From assembly GCF_029946165.1 (NCBI RefSeq), contig NZ_JAQSDZ010000026.1, positions 52,808 to 116,807 on the forward strand: a stretch of 64,000 nt of DNA. The letters run 5' to 3'. The notes under the pieces are model-generated. The model worked only from the letters and a program-made list of their open reading frames with translations. It was not told the origin of the DNA and searched no databases. Of this stretch, positions 8,941-16,927 are shown piece after piece. This DNA is from Methylotenera sp. (GTDB lineage: Bacteria; Pseudomonadota; Gammaproteobacteria; Burkholderiales; Methylophilaceae). Each line of letters opens with the position of its first letter. Position 1 is the first letter of the stretch. Made by a program: the position numbers and the translations under genes.

Positions 8941-9897
8941 ATGAGCACTATTCATTCTTTTACAATCGCAAATCACGAACATGTGGTTAATAGAGTCAAC
9001 GAACTCCGTCATCGCGCTGATGACATAAAATCAAAAGTCGGTCACGTACTAAAGCATCTCTGGAATACCGAGAGGGAACTTGGTGCAATCAAAAATCTTA
9101 GCATCTTTGGCGACCTTAGAAAGCGCTTTCCAAACTTTACTGAGGCAATTGAGTTCTTTGAAGGCAACGCCATTGCGCTCAATCAATTGGATATGCCTTA
9201 TGAGGCCAACCCAGTATTACTAATTGGTGATCCTGGTCTCGGTAAGACTCTATTTGTCAGTGAACTGGCAAAACTCATGGGGCTTCCATTCTTTGAGATT
9301 TCCATGAACACAGCTAGTGCAAGCTTCGCACTCACAGGTGGAAACCTCCAATGGGGTGATGCCTCAGTAGGCTTTATTGCAAAATCTCTGTCTGAGAGCT
9401 CAATTGCGAATCCCATCATCATGATTGATGAAATTGATAAGGGTAGTGGTAATTCAGGATTTAATCCAATGAATTCGTTCTATGGATTGCTTGAGCCACA
9501 TTCTGCCAAGCGCTTCAAGGACGAGGCATTGGAAGTGGAAATCGATGCAAGTAAAATTATCTGGGTATTAACTGGCAATTATATTGGGAACATTCCAGAA
9601 GCAATTCTTTCGAGAATGAGGGTAATCAATATCAGCCAACCAACGAAGTCTGATATGCCGGATGTCATCAAAAGCATTTACACCAAAATTAGGACCGATA
9701 AAGTTTTCGGCAAAGTCATTAATCCTGACCTTGATGCGGAAGTAATAAACATTCTAACGGACTTGCCACCAAGGCAGATAAGGATGACTTTAGAGGCTGC
9801 TGTACTAAGAGCCATCATGGATCGACGCTCAATGATCCATGTAGCAGATATCAAATATGATAAAAAGGAAAAACGTCATGCTATCGGATTCTTTTGA
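8941..9897 (+). CDS. Lon-like AAA+ ATPase without protease domain
   Basis: This 318-residue cytoplasmic protein is an AAA+ ATPase related to the ATPase module of Lon. Walker A is GDPGLGKT at residues 96-103, Walker B is IIMIDEID at 159-166, and the following sequence (LLEPHSAKRFKDEALEVEID, then VLTGNYIGNIPEAILSRM) follows the Lon pattern of the sensor-1 and arginine-finger region. The region before Walker A is helical. The Ser-Lys protease domain of Lon is absent. The start is an ATG with GAGGAG upstream. It overlaps the next gene by 20 bp, so the two are co-translated. Its place between the transposon end and tnsA makes it cargo or an accessory transposition factor; its function is unknown. 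Confidence 0.8.
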   Translation: MSTIHSFTIANHEHVVNRVNELRHRADDIKSKVGHVLKHLWNTERELGAIKNLSIFGDLRKRFPNFTEAIEFFEGNAIALNQLDMPYEANPVLLIGDPGLGKTLFVSELAKLMGLPFFEISMNTASASFALTGGNLQWGDASVGFIAKSLSESSIANPIIMIDEIDKGSGNSGFNPMNSFYGLLEPHSAKRFKDEALEVEIDASKIIWVLTGNYIGNIPEAILSRMRVINISQPTKSDMPDVIKSIYTKIRTDKVFGKVINPDLDAEVINILTDLPPRQIRMTLEAAVLRAIMDRRSMIHVADIKYDKKEKRHAIGFF

Positions 9898-10300
9898 ACA
9901 AAACAAAGACCATGTTAAATTTAATGCATTTGAACACTTTAAAACTTTAGCGAAAGGAAAGAAGTTTGTTCTTTCAAATCATATCGATGTCAGCTATGGA
10001 GAAGGTTGGAAAGGCATGGTTGAAGTGCTTATAGAGGAACTAAAGGGTTACTCGATGCAGATTACGCGTGTGAATGACGCCTACGGCCAGTTGGAAGTAG
10101 ACTTCAATCCTATAACAAAGACTCATGAAGTTAGCATATGGCGAGTCCTACATAATGCAAGAAAAACCTCTAGACGTATCTGCGTTGAATGCGGAGATTC
10201 ACTAAACCAATTTAAACCTGAATTAGGATTTAAGAGTAAATGCCGAGCATGTGAAAAAACAGGTAAAGGGGGAACTGGAACTTGGTTGGATAAGTATTAA
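9878..10300 (+). CDS. Small zinc-ribbon protein paired with the AAA+ ATPase
   Basis: I do not recognise this 140-residue protein. Its C-terminal third has two CxxC pairs (C102/C105 and C122/C125) that should form a zinc ribbon, ending in a glycine-rich tail. The N-terminal two thirds are predicted to be a mixed alpha/beta domain with no family resemblance that I can name. The ATG at 9878 has AAGGA upstream and is preferred over an ATG seven codons earlier. It overlaps the AAA+ gene by 20 bp, which suggests that both proteins act in one complex, perhaps with this protein as an adaptor or nucleic-acid-binding subunit. Confidence 0.7.
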   Translation: MLSDSFEQNKDHVKFNAFEHFKTLAKGKKFVLSNHIDVSYGEGWKGMVEVLIEELKGYSMQITRVNDAYGQLEVDFNPITKTHEVSIWRVLHNARKTSRRICVECGDSLNQFKPELGFKSKCRACEKTGKGGTGTWLDKY

Positions 10301-10498
10301 ATGAAATTTTCACTAAAGGCCTGTGCATCTGAAAAATCTAACTTTTTCATGACGTATTTGGCTTTTAACTTCTCAAAATAGTTTATGTTATACCTCATAA
10401 TCACTGTAACTTATTGATAAGTATAATAATTATTGAGATATATAAAAGACTTGGGTATTATGAAAAGTTCATTTCACAATATTTGAAGAGGGAAAGTC

Positions 10499-10519
10499 AT
10501 GAATATTAAACAGCAATAA
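10499..10519 (+). CDS. Six-codon leader-like ORF ahead of a terminator
   Basis: ATG AAT ATT AAA CAG CAA TAA has a good purine-rich ribosome binding site (GAAGAGGGAAAGTC) directly upstream, and its stop codon overlaps the first bases of an intrinsic terminator. A short translated ORF abutting a terminator upstream of an operon resembles an attenuation leader. It may instead be chance or the start of a deleted gene. No codon bias typical of amino-acid attenuators is seen. Confidence 0.3.
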   Translation: MNIKQQ

Positions 10520-10552
10520 AAAAACGCGTATTTGACGATACGCGTTTTTTTT
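10518..10552 (+). terminator. Strong intrinsic terminator upstream of tnsA
   Basis: A 13-bp perfect stem (ACGCGTAT/ATACGCGT core plus A/T pairs) with a six-base loop is followed by a run of eight T. It also reads as a terminator on the minus strand. It separates the AAA+/zinc-ribbon genes from tnsABC. Confidence 0.85.
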
Positions 10553-10691
10553 AATTACTTGGGTGGGACCCGTTTAGATCTTCAATAAATCTAATATTAG
10601 GCCTTTGGAAGAAGGCCGTCAATCCCCCCTCGTCTATTTTTTAATCGCAACCTGCTTGCCACGGGTTTGCTTGGCCTAAAAATATGGAATT

Positions 10692-11588
10692 ATGATGAGA
10701 AAAACTAAAAGATTTACCCCTGATTTGCTCGACCGCTACGAAAGAATCGGAAGGGGATTAGGAATATTTGAGAACTATCTACCCTGGCACCGTGTTAGTC
10801 GAAGTGATCCATCAAGTATCGGTCGATCACATCTCCAGATGTGGAATGGCCGTCAAAGAGAATTTCTGTCTGACGGGGAATGGATTGGATTTCAATTTTG
10901 CACAATGCTGCAAAACCTAATAGACATAAGAGAACAATTCCCATTGCAGTATGAAAAAGGGATGCATGAGCTTTTCCCATATAACGTTCGCTATGGTGGC
11001 ACCTTCCCAGGAACGCGCCAGATTGCAAGCGACTTAGGTATTAAACATCCACGGCTCAACGGAAATGGTCGCTCTGCGGCTTGGGTAATGACAACGGATT
11101 TGTTACTTACTTTATCCAGACCAGATGGAGGCTATTATCTTCTGGCTATTGCGCATAAACCAATCAACTCCCAAGAAAAGAAGCGTACTAAACAGCTGCT
11201 TGATATTGAAAGTGCTTACTGGAAGGCTCGTGGCGTTGAATGGCTTCTGATTACGCCTAATGAATATCTACCTGAGGTAGCTTTTACTTTAAGAAATTCC
11301 ATTCCATGGGCGCTGGGCTTAGCAGCTAATAATGAGCACATCGTTACAGTCGCTGAAAACATACAACATTTTCATGGGCGTTCATTGACATCATGTTTGT
11401 GTGCTTTTGCTGAAGTTTTTGGCTCTATGGATCTTGCCCAACGTGCGTTTTGGCAATGTGTATGGTCTGGCAAGGTACTACTAGATCTGACGCGAGGATG
11501 GCGCCCTCATTTACCGATAACTCTGATAAGTGCTGAAGAGTTTTGGAAGTTCAATCCTATTGCAAGCAGGAGGACATCATGGAATTGA
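10692..11588 (+). CDS. tnsA: TnsA, endonuclease subunit of the transposase
   Basis: TnsA cuts the 5' ends of a Tn7-type element, making transposition cut-and-paste. The protein is 298 residues (Tn7 TnsA is 273). The restriction-enzyme-like active site is visible as E63 in LSDGEWIGFQF, D136 in MTTDLLLTL and K156 in AIAHKP; IDIREQFPL after E63 is also typical. The C-terminal part should be the TnsC/DNA-contacting winged-helix domain. An ATG one codon later is an alternative start. The stop overlaps the tnsB start by 10 bp. Its presence places the element with Tn7 rather than the TnsA-less Tn5053/Tn552 group. Confidence 0.88.
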   Translation: MMRKTKRFTPDLLDRYERIGRGLGIFENYLPWHRVSRSDPSSIGRSHLQMWNGRQREFLSDGEWIGFQFCTMLQNLIDIREQFPLQYEKGMHELFPYNVRYGGTFPGTRQIASDLGIKHPRLNGNGRSAAWVMTTDLLLTLSRPDGGYYLLAIAHKPINSQEKKRTKQLLDIESAYWKARGVEWLLITPNEYLPEVAFTLRNSIPWALGLAANNEHIVTVAENIQHFHGRSLTSCLCAFAEVFGSMDLAQRAFWQCVWSGKVLLDLTRGWRPHLPITLISAEEFWKFNPIASRRTSWN

Positions 11589-13822
11589 TGCATAACCAAG
11601 TCATCACTATCTCAAAAAATTCTTACCTCGAAATACATCGGATTATTTTAGATTTACCTCTTTATAACCAAATAATATTGGTGCGCCTTGACACGCCTTC
11701 TGATAGCAAGCCAAAACACAGTGGTCGGCCTAAAACCAAACAACCCACAAATAATATAAAACCTATCAGGCTGTTCACAGGATTAATTTGGGCAAATCGT
11801 GAAGACTTGCTTTCTCTTCATGAATCAAAGTTATTACAGGCTGTTGATATTGAACCAGATGCCATATTTCTAAAACCAATCATAAATGACAAACAGCAGA
11901 AACTATTCGCCAATCGCTTAACTGCGATGCGAGGATTTCTGGATATAGATAATTTAAAGCACAGGATCCTACTCGACAATAACCTTGGTGGTCTGGTTAA
12001 ACAAGGGGTGGAAGCCAGCGGATTTAGTACGACACAAATCTATAAATTATTTTCTGCACTTTGTCGCTATGGATTCACGGAATCAAGTCTTCGCCCAAGG
12101 TTTGATCGCTGCGGCTCACCAGGAATGTTAAGGCCATGTGATCCTGGTGGCAGAAAAAAACCTGGCGCCCGAACTGTGCGTGAAAAAATTGAGATTACAA
12201 CCATGGGGGAATCAATCACAACCCAGCCAGGGGTCTCAACTGAATGGAAAAATATGATTCTGGCTGCAGATATTGGGATTAAAAATCCAAAACCTCTGAT
12301 GCCGCAGCGCTGTAAACTTATTATAAATAGCGTATTTATGGCGAAGCTAAAAGATATCAACGGAAAGTTATTGCCTGTTCATCCTGAGCTTGGTGAGTAC
12401 CCTAATAAACGGCAGATCCAGCGCGTGCTAAAGACGAACATTTCAACAATCGAACAACTCATACATAAAACAACCAAGCATCATTTTACAGCCAACATGC
12501 GTGGTCTGATTGGTAAAAACTGGGAGGGAGTTTCTGGTCCGGGCCATACCTGGGCCATAGATTCAACGATTGGTGACATTTACCTGAGGTCGTCAGTAAA
12601 CCGAACTTGGATTGTTGGACGCCCAATTGTGTATATGATCGTAGATATATGGTCTACGGCAGTAGTTGGCTTCTATGTATGCCTCGCAGGTCCATCCTGG
12701 AATATGGCTAAGATTGCCTTATTTTGCGCTTCAGCAGATCCAAACTTAATAGCAGAAATGTATGGCTACAAACCAATGTTTACCCTGGAGCCACAACCAA
12801 CAATGGCTGCGGTTCTGATGTGTGACCGTGGAGAGTATCTTTCTTTGGGTGCCAGCTACACTGGTGCCAGATTAATTTCAACCATGAGTTACGCCCCACC
12901 GTATCGTGGTGACTTGAAAGGGTTAGTTGAGGTTTTGCATCGCATTGAGAAAGACCAACAATTCCAATTTGTGCCAGGTGCAATCGATGCACGGCGAAAG
13001 GAATATGAGCTAAGAAATTTTGACCGCACGGAAGCTGGGCTAACCGTACGTGAATATACTCACTACCTACATGCTGTTTTTTCTGAATACAACCTAACTG
13101 CGAACCGTGATCATCGACTTGATCCCCATATGCGTGCAGCAGATGTTAATCCAACACCAGCAGGTCTTTGGAACTGGGGTCACAGTGTTGGAATTGGTTT
13201 TCAAAAGCTAATGCCTCAATCTGAATTAATCACATCTTTACTGCCAACTGCCAATACAAGTGTGACTAGGAATGGCATTATGCTGGGCGGAAAACATTAC
13301 GTCACTAATACGGCTAAGGATCGAGACTGGGCTGTGGTGGCCAGAAATCTTGGTGGATGGAAAATTCAAGGTCATTATTTTCCTGGCTCAGTATCAAAAA
13401 TATGGACACCGAATGGAGGCGGCAAAGGCATGCTTGAAATGCAGCTGTCAGACCATTCAACGGCCTCTTCAGAGCTATCATTCGATGAGCACGCTGATGC
13501 TTTAGCCTATTCAAAATTAAAAAAACAGCAGCAAGCTCATGATAAATCAGTCCAGGAAATTAAATTTCACGCAAAAAAAGATGAAATAGTTCAGCAAGGT
13601 AAAAGGCGCACGGCTGAGGCTCTTGATCAGCACCAGATCCCCCAACCGCCGATAAAACACACCAGAGCGCTTGAGCACGAAATCACAACTTCACAACCTT
13701 CAAATAGGTCATTAAAATCAAATTCATCAGAACAAGTCGATCAGGATGAAGCTGAAGATTTCACCAAAATTATGAAAAATATTCTGGATGAACATAACCT
13801 TGTGGATGACTCTAATGAATAA
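11579..13822 (+). CDS. tnsB: TnsB, DDE transposase subunit
   Basis: TnsB binds the repeated sites in the transposon ends, cuts the 3' ends and joins them to the target. The rve-type catalytic core has D328 (TWAIDST), D416 (VLMCDRGEY) and E451 (LKGLVEVLHR) in this numbering, which fits the DDE spacing. N-terminal helix-turn-helix DNA-binding domains precede it; the C-terminal 100 residues are charged and should contact TnsC. Length is 747 residues (702 in Tn7). I chose ATG 11579 because AGGAGG lies seven bases upstream; a TTG 12 codons earlier is less likely. Confidence 0.92.
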   Translation: MELMHNQVITISKNSYLEIHRIILDLPLYNQIILVRLDTPSDSKPKHSGRPKTKQPTNNIKPIRLFTGLIWANREDLLSLHESKLLQAVDIEPDAIFLKPIINDKQQKLFANRLTAMRGFLDIDNLKHRILLDNNLGGLVKQGVEASGFSTTQIYKLFSALCRYGFTESSLRPRFDRCGSPGMLRPCDPGGRKKPGARTVREKIEITTMGESITTQPGVSTEWKNMILAADIGIKNPKPLMPQRCKLIINSVFMAKLKDINGKLLPVHPELGEYPNKRQIQRVLKTNISTIEQLIHKTTKHHFTANMRGLIGKNWEGVSGPGHTWAIDSTIGDIYLRSSVNRTWIVGRPIVYMIVDIWSTAVVGFYVCLAGPSWNMAKIALFCASADPNLIAEMYGYKPMFTLEPQPTMAAVLMCDRGEYLSLGASYTGARLISTMSYAPPYRGDLKGLVEVLHRIEKDQQFQFVPGAIDARRKEYELRNFDRTEAGLTVREYTHYLHAVFSEYNLTANRDHRLDPHMRAADVNPTPAGLWNWGHSVGIGFQKLMPQSELITSLLPTANTSVTRNGIMLGGKHYVTNTAKDRDWAVVARNLGGWKIQGHYFPGSVSKIWTPNGGGKGMLEMQLSDHSTASSELSFDEHADALAYSKLKKQQQAHDKSVQEIKFHAKKDEIVQQGKRRTAEALDQHQIPQPPIKHTRALEHEITTSQPSNRSLKSNSSEQVDQDEAEDFTKIMKNILDEHNLVDDSNE

Positions 13823-15086
13823 AAATGACCCGTTTGAGCCTTATCAGGGGAATTTACTGATCGAGCATTTAGGACCAATCCCATCGGTTTTGCAGGGGGC
13901 AAAAATACTCACTCACTTGCCAAATATACCTAAAAATATTGCCGAGATTCCATATGAGATTAGATTGCATCATCTTTTAAGGCTTAAGGATCTTCATATT
14001 GCGTCTGGTGAAGGCATTAAGCTGCTCGATACTGTCGATTTGATGATTCGTAAAAGCTATAGCTACCGATCACCATCGGAGTCACAAACCTGGGGAATAG
14101 TCACTGGCAACACAGTCATTAGCCATCGTGCCCCAAGTCCACCAGCGATTGCGGCAGCAGTTGTAGGACATGCTGGTGTGGGTAAAACAGAAGCTATCCA
14201 GCGCGCGCTTTCATACTACCCTCAAGTCATTCAGCACCAAAAATTCCCACGAATCATTGGGCCTCACCACCAAGTGGTCTGGATCTCAGCTGAGGTTCCA
14301 GCCAATGGAAAATTAGATCAGCTTGCAGTTAACCTCATGACCGCATGGGATGAGGCTGTGAAAAATGCAATACCTGAATATCAAGATAGATTCGCTGAAG
14401 CACTGGCATCTTCTAAACGTGATGGAATGCGAATGTTTGAAGAATGGCGACAAGTGGCGTTAAGCCACTTCTTAGGCATATTTCATCTTGATGAGATTCA
14501 GAATTTTTTTCGTTTACCAACGTTGGAAGATCGACGCAAGCGGAAAAACAATCAGAATCTTGATCTCAGCATAGTCGAAGATAAGTGTTTAAAGGCAATT
14601 CTAACATTTATAAATACCTACCAAATGGCTTTCCTTTGCTCTGGCACACCAGATGGAATGAATGCATTATCAAAAAGATTCAGCACTCTCCAGCGATTAA
14701 CCAGCTTTGGATACCATCACCTGCGCAGGTTTGAAAGCATCAATGATGTAGAGTTTAGAGACACATTCCTCCCTCAGCTAGTCAGATACCAGCTTGTCGA
14801 AAAGAAACTTCCGCTATCAATCGAGCTCGCTGAGCTTCTGCTTGAGTTGACAGGAGGTGTAAAAAGGTTATTAATTGTTATTTGGATAGCAGCTCATAGA
14901 GTTGCTTTCAGACGAGGTAAAGATGATCTGTTGCTTGACGACTTTAGAGTCGCTGCTAGAACCTACCTCCAGCCAGTGTCTGATGCAGTAAATGCTATAA
15001 ATTCAGGCCGGCCTGACCTAATGGCAAAATACGACGACATGATGAATGCTGCTGAAAGTTTTTTAGAAGACTTTTCGACAATTTAA
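13815..15086 (+). CDS. tnsC: TnsC, AAA+ regulator of transposition
   Basis: TnsC is the AAA+ ATPase that links the TniQ-marked target to TnsAB. Walker A is GHAGVGKT at residues 118-125 and Walker B is FHLDEIQ with D226 and E227; sensor-1-like CSGTPDGMN follows. The 423-residue length is shorter than Tn7 TnsC (555) and closer to the TnsC/TniB of other Tn7-like elements. Three ATGs compete (13788, 13806, 13815); the last gives the family-like start MNKNDPFEPYQGNLLIEHLG and overlaps the tnsB stop by 8 bp. Its stop overlaps that of the convergent tniQ1. Confidence 0.9.
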   Translation: MNKNDPFEPYQGNLLIEHLGPIPSVLQGAKILTHLPNIPKNIAEIPYEIRLHHLLRLKDLHIASGEGIKLLDTVDLMIRKSYSYRSPSESQTWGIVTGNTVISHRAPSPPAIAAAVVGHAGVGKTEAIQRALSYYPQVIQHQKFPRIIGPHHQVVWISAEVPANGKLDQLAVNLMTAWDEAVKNAIPEYQDRFAEALASSKRDGMRMFEEWRQVALSHFLGIFHLDEIQNFFRLPTLEDRRKRKNNQNLDLSIVEDKCLKAILTFINTYQMAFLCSGTPDGMNALSKRFSTLQRLTSFGYHHLRRFESINDVEFRDTFLPQLVRYQLVEKKLPLSIELAELLLELTGGVKRLLIVIWIAAHRVAFRRGKDDLLLDDFRVAARTYLQPVSDAVNAINSGRPDLMAKYDDMMNAAESFLEDFSTI

Positions 15087-16435
15087 GCATAATCATATGA
15101 AGCTGTTTCACTTTCCAAAGATGTGCTTGCAGAGCCTGTATTGATGGCACAAATATGTTTAACAACCCCATCAGTTGGAAGTTGGTTGATTTCGGCCTTG
15201 TTGAATGATCGCAATGCCTCAGCCAGCTTCCCGCTTGATGATCGTAAAAGCTCCTCCAACTTTAAAGAATCAACGCTGTTTTTACTGCAGACCTCTGCAA
15301 AACTCATTCCCTCCTGAAAATCCATAAATGCTTGTAATTCACTTCCTTTAAATCCCATGAGTGAAGGAAGTCCATTTTTTTTCATCATGTTTCTTACATG
15401 TCTAGCACCCACACCCAAATCTTTAGCAATAGATTCAGGATTTCCACGGTGTTTGATAAATTTTTCTGTTAGCTGTTTTCCCTGCCAAAATCCATCTTTC
15501 AGTTTTAATGTTTTTTTAATTGCTCTTGATTTTGATTCAATACATTCATAAGACGCATTCAAAGCTTCGTCTGCATTGTCAAACATAAGGCTAAGCGCCA
15601 ATGCATAGGCTGAGCTTCGAAATGATCTTTCTTGTTGGACTAATGCCCCATCTAAATTCGGGAGGCGTTGGTTCGGTCTTTTCTTATCAATATTTGGAAA
15701 AATCGTCTTAAGCCACCACTTCGGACAAACTTGAAGCGCCAAGTCACTCAACAGTGGTTTGTTTCCATTATTTGACCATCTCACACCTAAAAATCTTGCA
15801 CGTCCTTGCAACACACTCACAATATTCAACACGGGGATAGGCCGCTCCGCCATTGACCATGATTCAACGATGGTGAAATAACGATTAATAACTGCATTTT
15901 TAAAATCGTCACTTTCCATCATATCGTGATTTATGCTTCCTATTGGCCGCAAGCTATCTATGCTTAGGTGAACCGATCTGGGAGATTCTGACAACAGAAT
16001 AAAATGTTTGCTGCAAAAACTCACACCGGTTAATTGGTGCTCCCTTCTGAAATATGCATATCCCCAGTAATCAATGTCTTCAGCCACACAGCACTCACAA
16101 ACTTTTAGAGATTCATTATTTTTCTGCGACAGGCCAATACTATGACAAACAACAGGTCTCAATTCGCTAGTGTCTCCGTGCGACAATTCAGGCAAATAAC
16201 TTGCAATGGCTCTAGCGAATGGAAGTAACGTATGCAACCTACAAAATTGTTGCAAAGAGATACCCAGCGCTCCAGAAAGCAAGAGAGCCAAAGGCAATTG
16301 ACCCTCACCAGATGTACCAAATCGATTTTGTAACGCCTTAATTGCATTTTTATCTGTCTTGTATCCATTAATATCGCGGAATCTATACAAGTATCCCAGT
16401 GCCAATTCCCCTGGCATTATTTCAGGAATAATCAT
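15083..16435 (-). CDS. TniQ/TnsD-family target-site protein 1
   Basis: TniQ/TnsD proteins choose the insertion site and recruit TnsC. This 450-residue protein begins with the TniQ signature IMPGELALGYLYRFRDINGY and has a zinc module with C113, C115, C116, C141 and H144 (VCECCVAEDIDYWGYAYFRR region). The C-terminal half contains helix-turn-helix-like sequence (IAKDLGVGARHVRNMMKK), as expected for a DNA-reading TnsD type. The start ATG overlaps the stop of the upstream regulator gene (ATGA), so the two form an operon. It ends against tnsC, convergently. Target preference cannot be read from the sequence. Confidence 0.88.
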   Translation of the reverse strand: MIIPEIMPGELALGYLYRFRDINGYKTDKNAIKALQNRFGTSGEGQLPLALLLSGALGISLQQFCRLHTLLPFARAIASYLPELSHGDTSELRPVVCHSIGLSQKNNESLKVCECCVAEDIDYWGYAYFRREHQLTGVSFCSKHFILLSESPRSVHLSIDSLRPIGSINHDMMESDDFKNAVINRYFTIVESWSMAERPIPVLNIVSVLQGRARFLGVRWSNNGNKPLLSDLALQVCPKWWLKTIFPNIDKKRPNQRLPNLDGALVQQERSFRSSAYALALSLMFDNADEALNASYECIESKSRAIKKTLKLKDGFWQGKQLTEKFIKHRGNPESIAKDLGVGARHVRNMMKKNGLPSLMGFKGSELQAFMDFQEGMSFAEVCSKNSVDSLKLEELLRSSSGKLAEALRSFNKAEINQLPTDGVVKHICAINTGSASTSLESETASYDYA

Positions 16436-16803
16436 CTGGCATCCTCCTGATAATCATTTTTACTTTGAGCTATGTGAGATGTCTTCTCAAAAGCGCTCAA
16501 GCTTCTGATAACTTCAGCGATGGCGTGCGCATGGCCAGAAGATCCATCCCAAACACTCGCAATTGCATCGGTTATCTCTGAGTTTTCCAAGACTGATGAC
16601 GGCGTAATTTCATGCATATTATTTATATATATGCATATTTCATCCACGAGCCTTGTATGCCTTTTACTTACTCCTGATAAAACTCGACTAACTTGAGACT
16701 GACTAACGCTTAGCGCCGCTGCTATCTGAGACTGCGATATGCCATTTGCGCGCGCACGTTTTGCAGCTTGTATGGCCAACACATTAAATTCTAGATTGTT
16801 CAT
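16432..16803 (-). CDS. Cro/CI-type regulator co-transcribed with tniQ1
   Basis: This 123-residue protein has an N-terminal helix-turn-helix (ISQSQIAAALSVSQSQVSRVLSG, about residues 22-44) of the Cro/CI (XRE) kind and an acidic C-terminal part of unknown role. The start is uncertain: ATG 16803 gives MNNLEFNVLAIQAAK; ATGs at 16818 and 16848 are in frame but overlap a palindromic operator-like sequence. It overlaps tniQ1 by 4 bp and is divergent from tniQ2, so it is placed to control both targeting genes and probably itself. XRE-type regulators are known in other Tn7-like elements, including CRISPR-associated ones. Confidence 0.75.
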   Translation of the reverse strand: MNNLEFNVLAIQAAKRARANGISQSQIAAALSVSQSQVSRVLSGVSKRHTRLVDEICIYINNMHEITPSSVLENSEITDAIASVWDGSSGHAHAIAEVIRSLSAFEKTSHIAQSKNDYQEDAR

Positions 16804-16812
16804 ACCAGTATT

Positions 16813-16836
16813 ATGCATATATGCATAATATATGCA
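16813..16836. promoter_or_regulatory. Operator-like palindrome between the regulator and tniQ2
   Basis: ATGCATATATGCAT (16813-16826) is a perfect 14-bp palindrome, followed by a further TATGCA at 16831-16836. The same motif recurs inside the regulator gene as an inverted pair, ATGCATAT at 16612-16619 and ATATGCAT at 16629-16636. The positions suggest binding by the adjacent Cro/CI-type protein; this is inference. Confidence 0.55.
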
Positions 16837-16927
16837 ATAAATATTCACTGGAATAATAACTTCTTGAGGAAATTCTGGGACATGCTAAAAATTACTCAAA
16901 GTTATCTGGAATAAATTAGAATAAAGA

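Larger units (their letters stand above)
10301..10691. other. Intergenic region between the AAA+ module and tnsA
   Basis: This stretch holds a six-codon ORF (10499-10519) and a strong terminator (10518-10552), then about 140 bases before tnsA with a GGCCTT/AAGGCC hairpin near 10603-10620. The tnsA promoter is probably between the terminator and 10691, unless the terminator is an attenuator read from further upstream. Confidence 0.5.
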
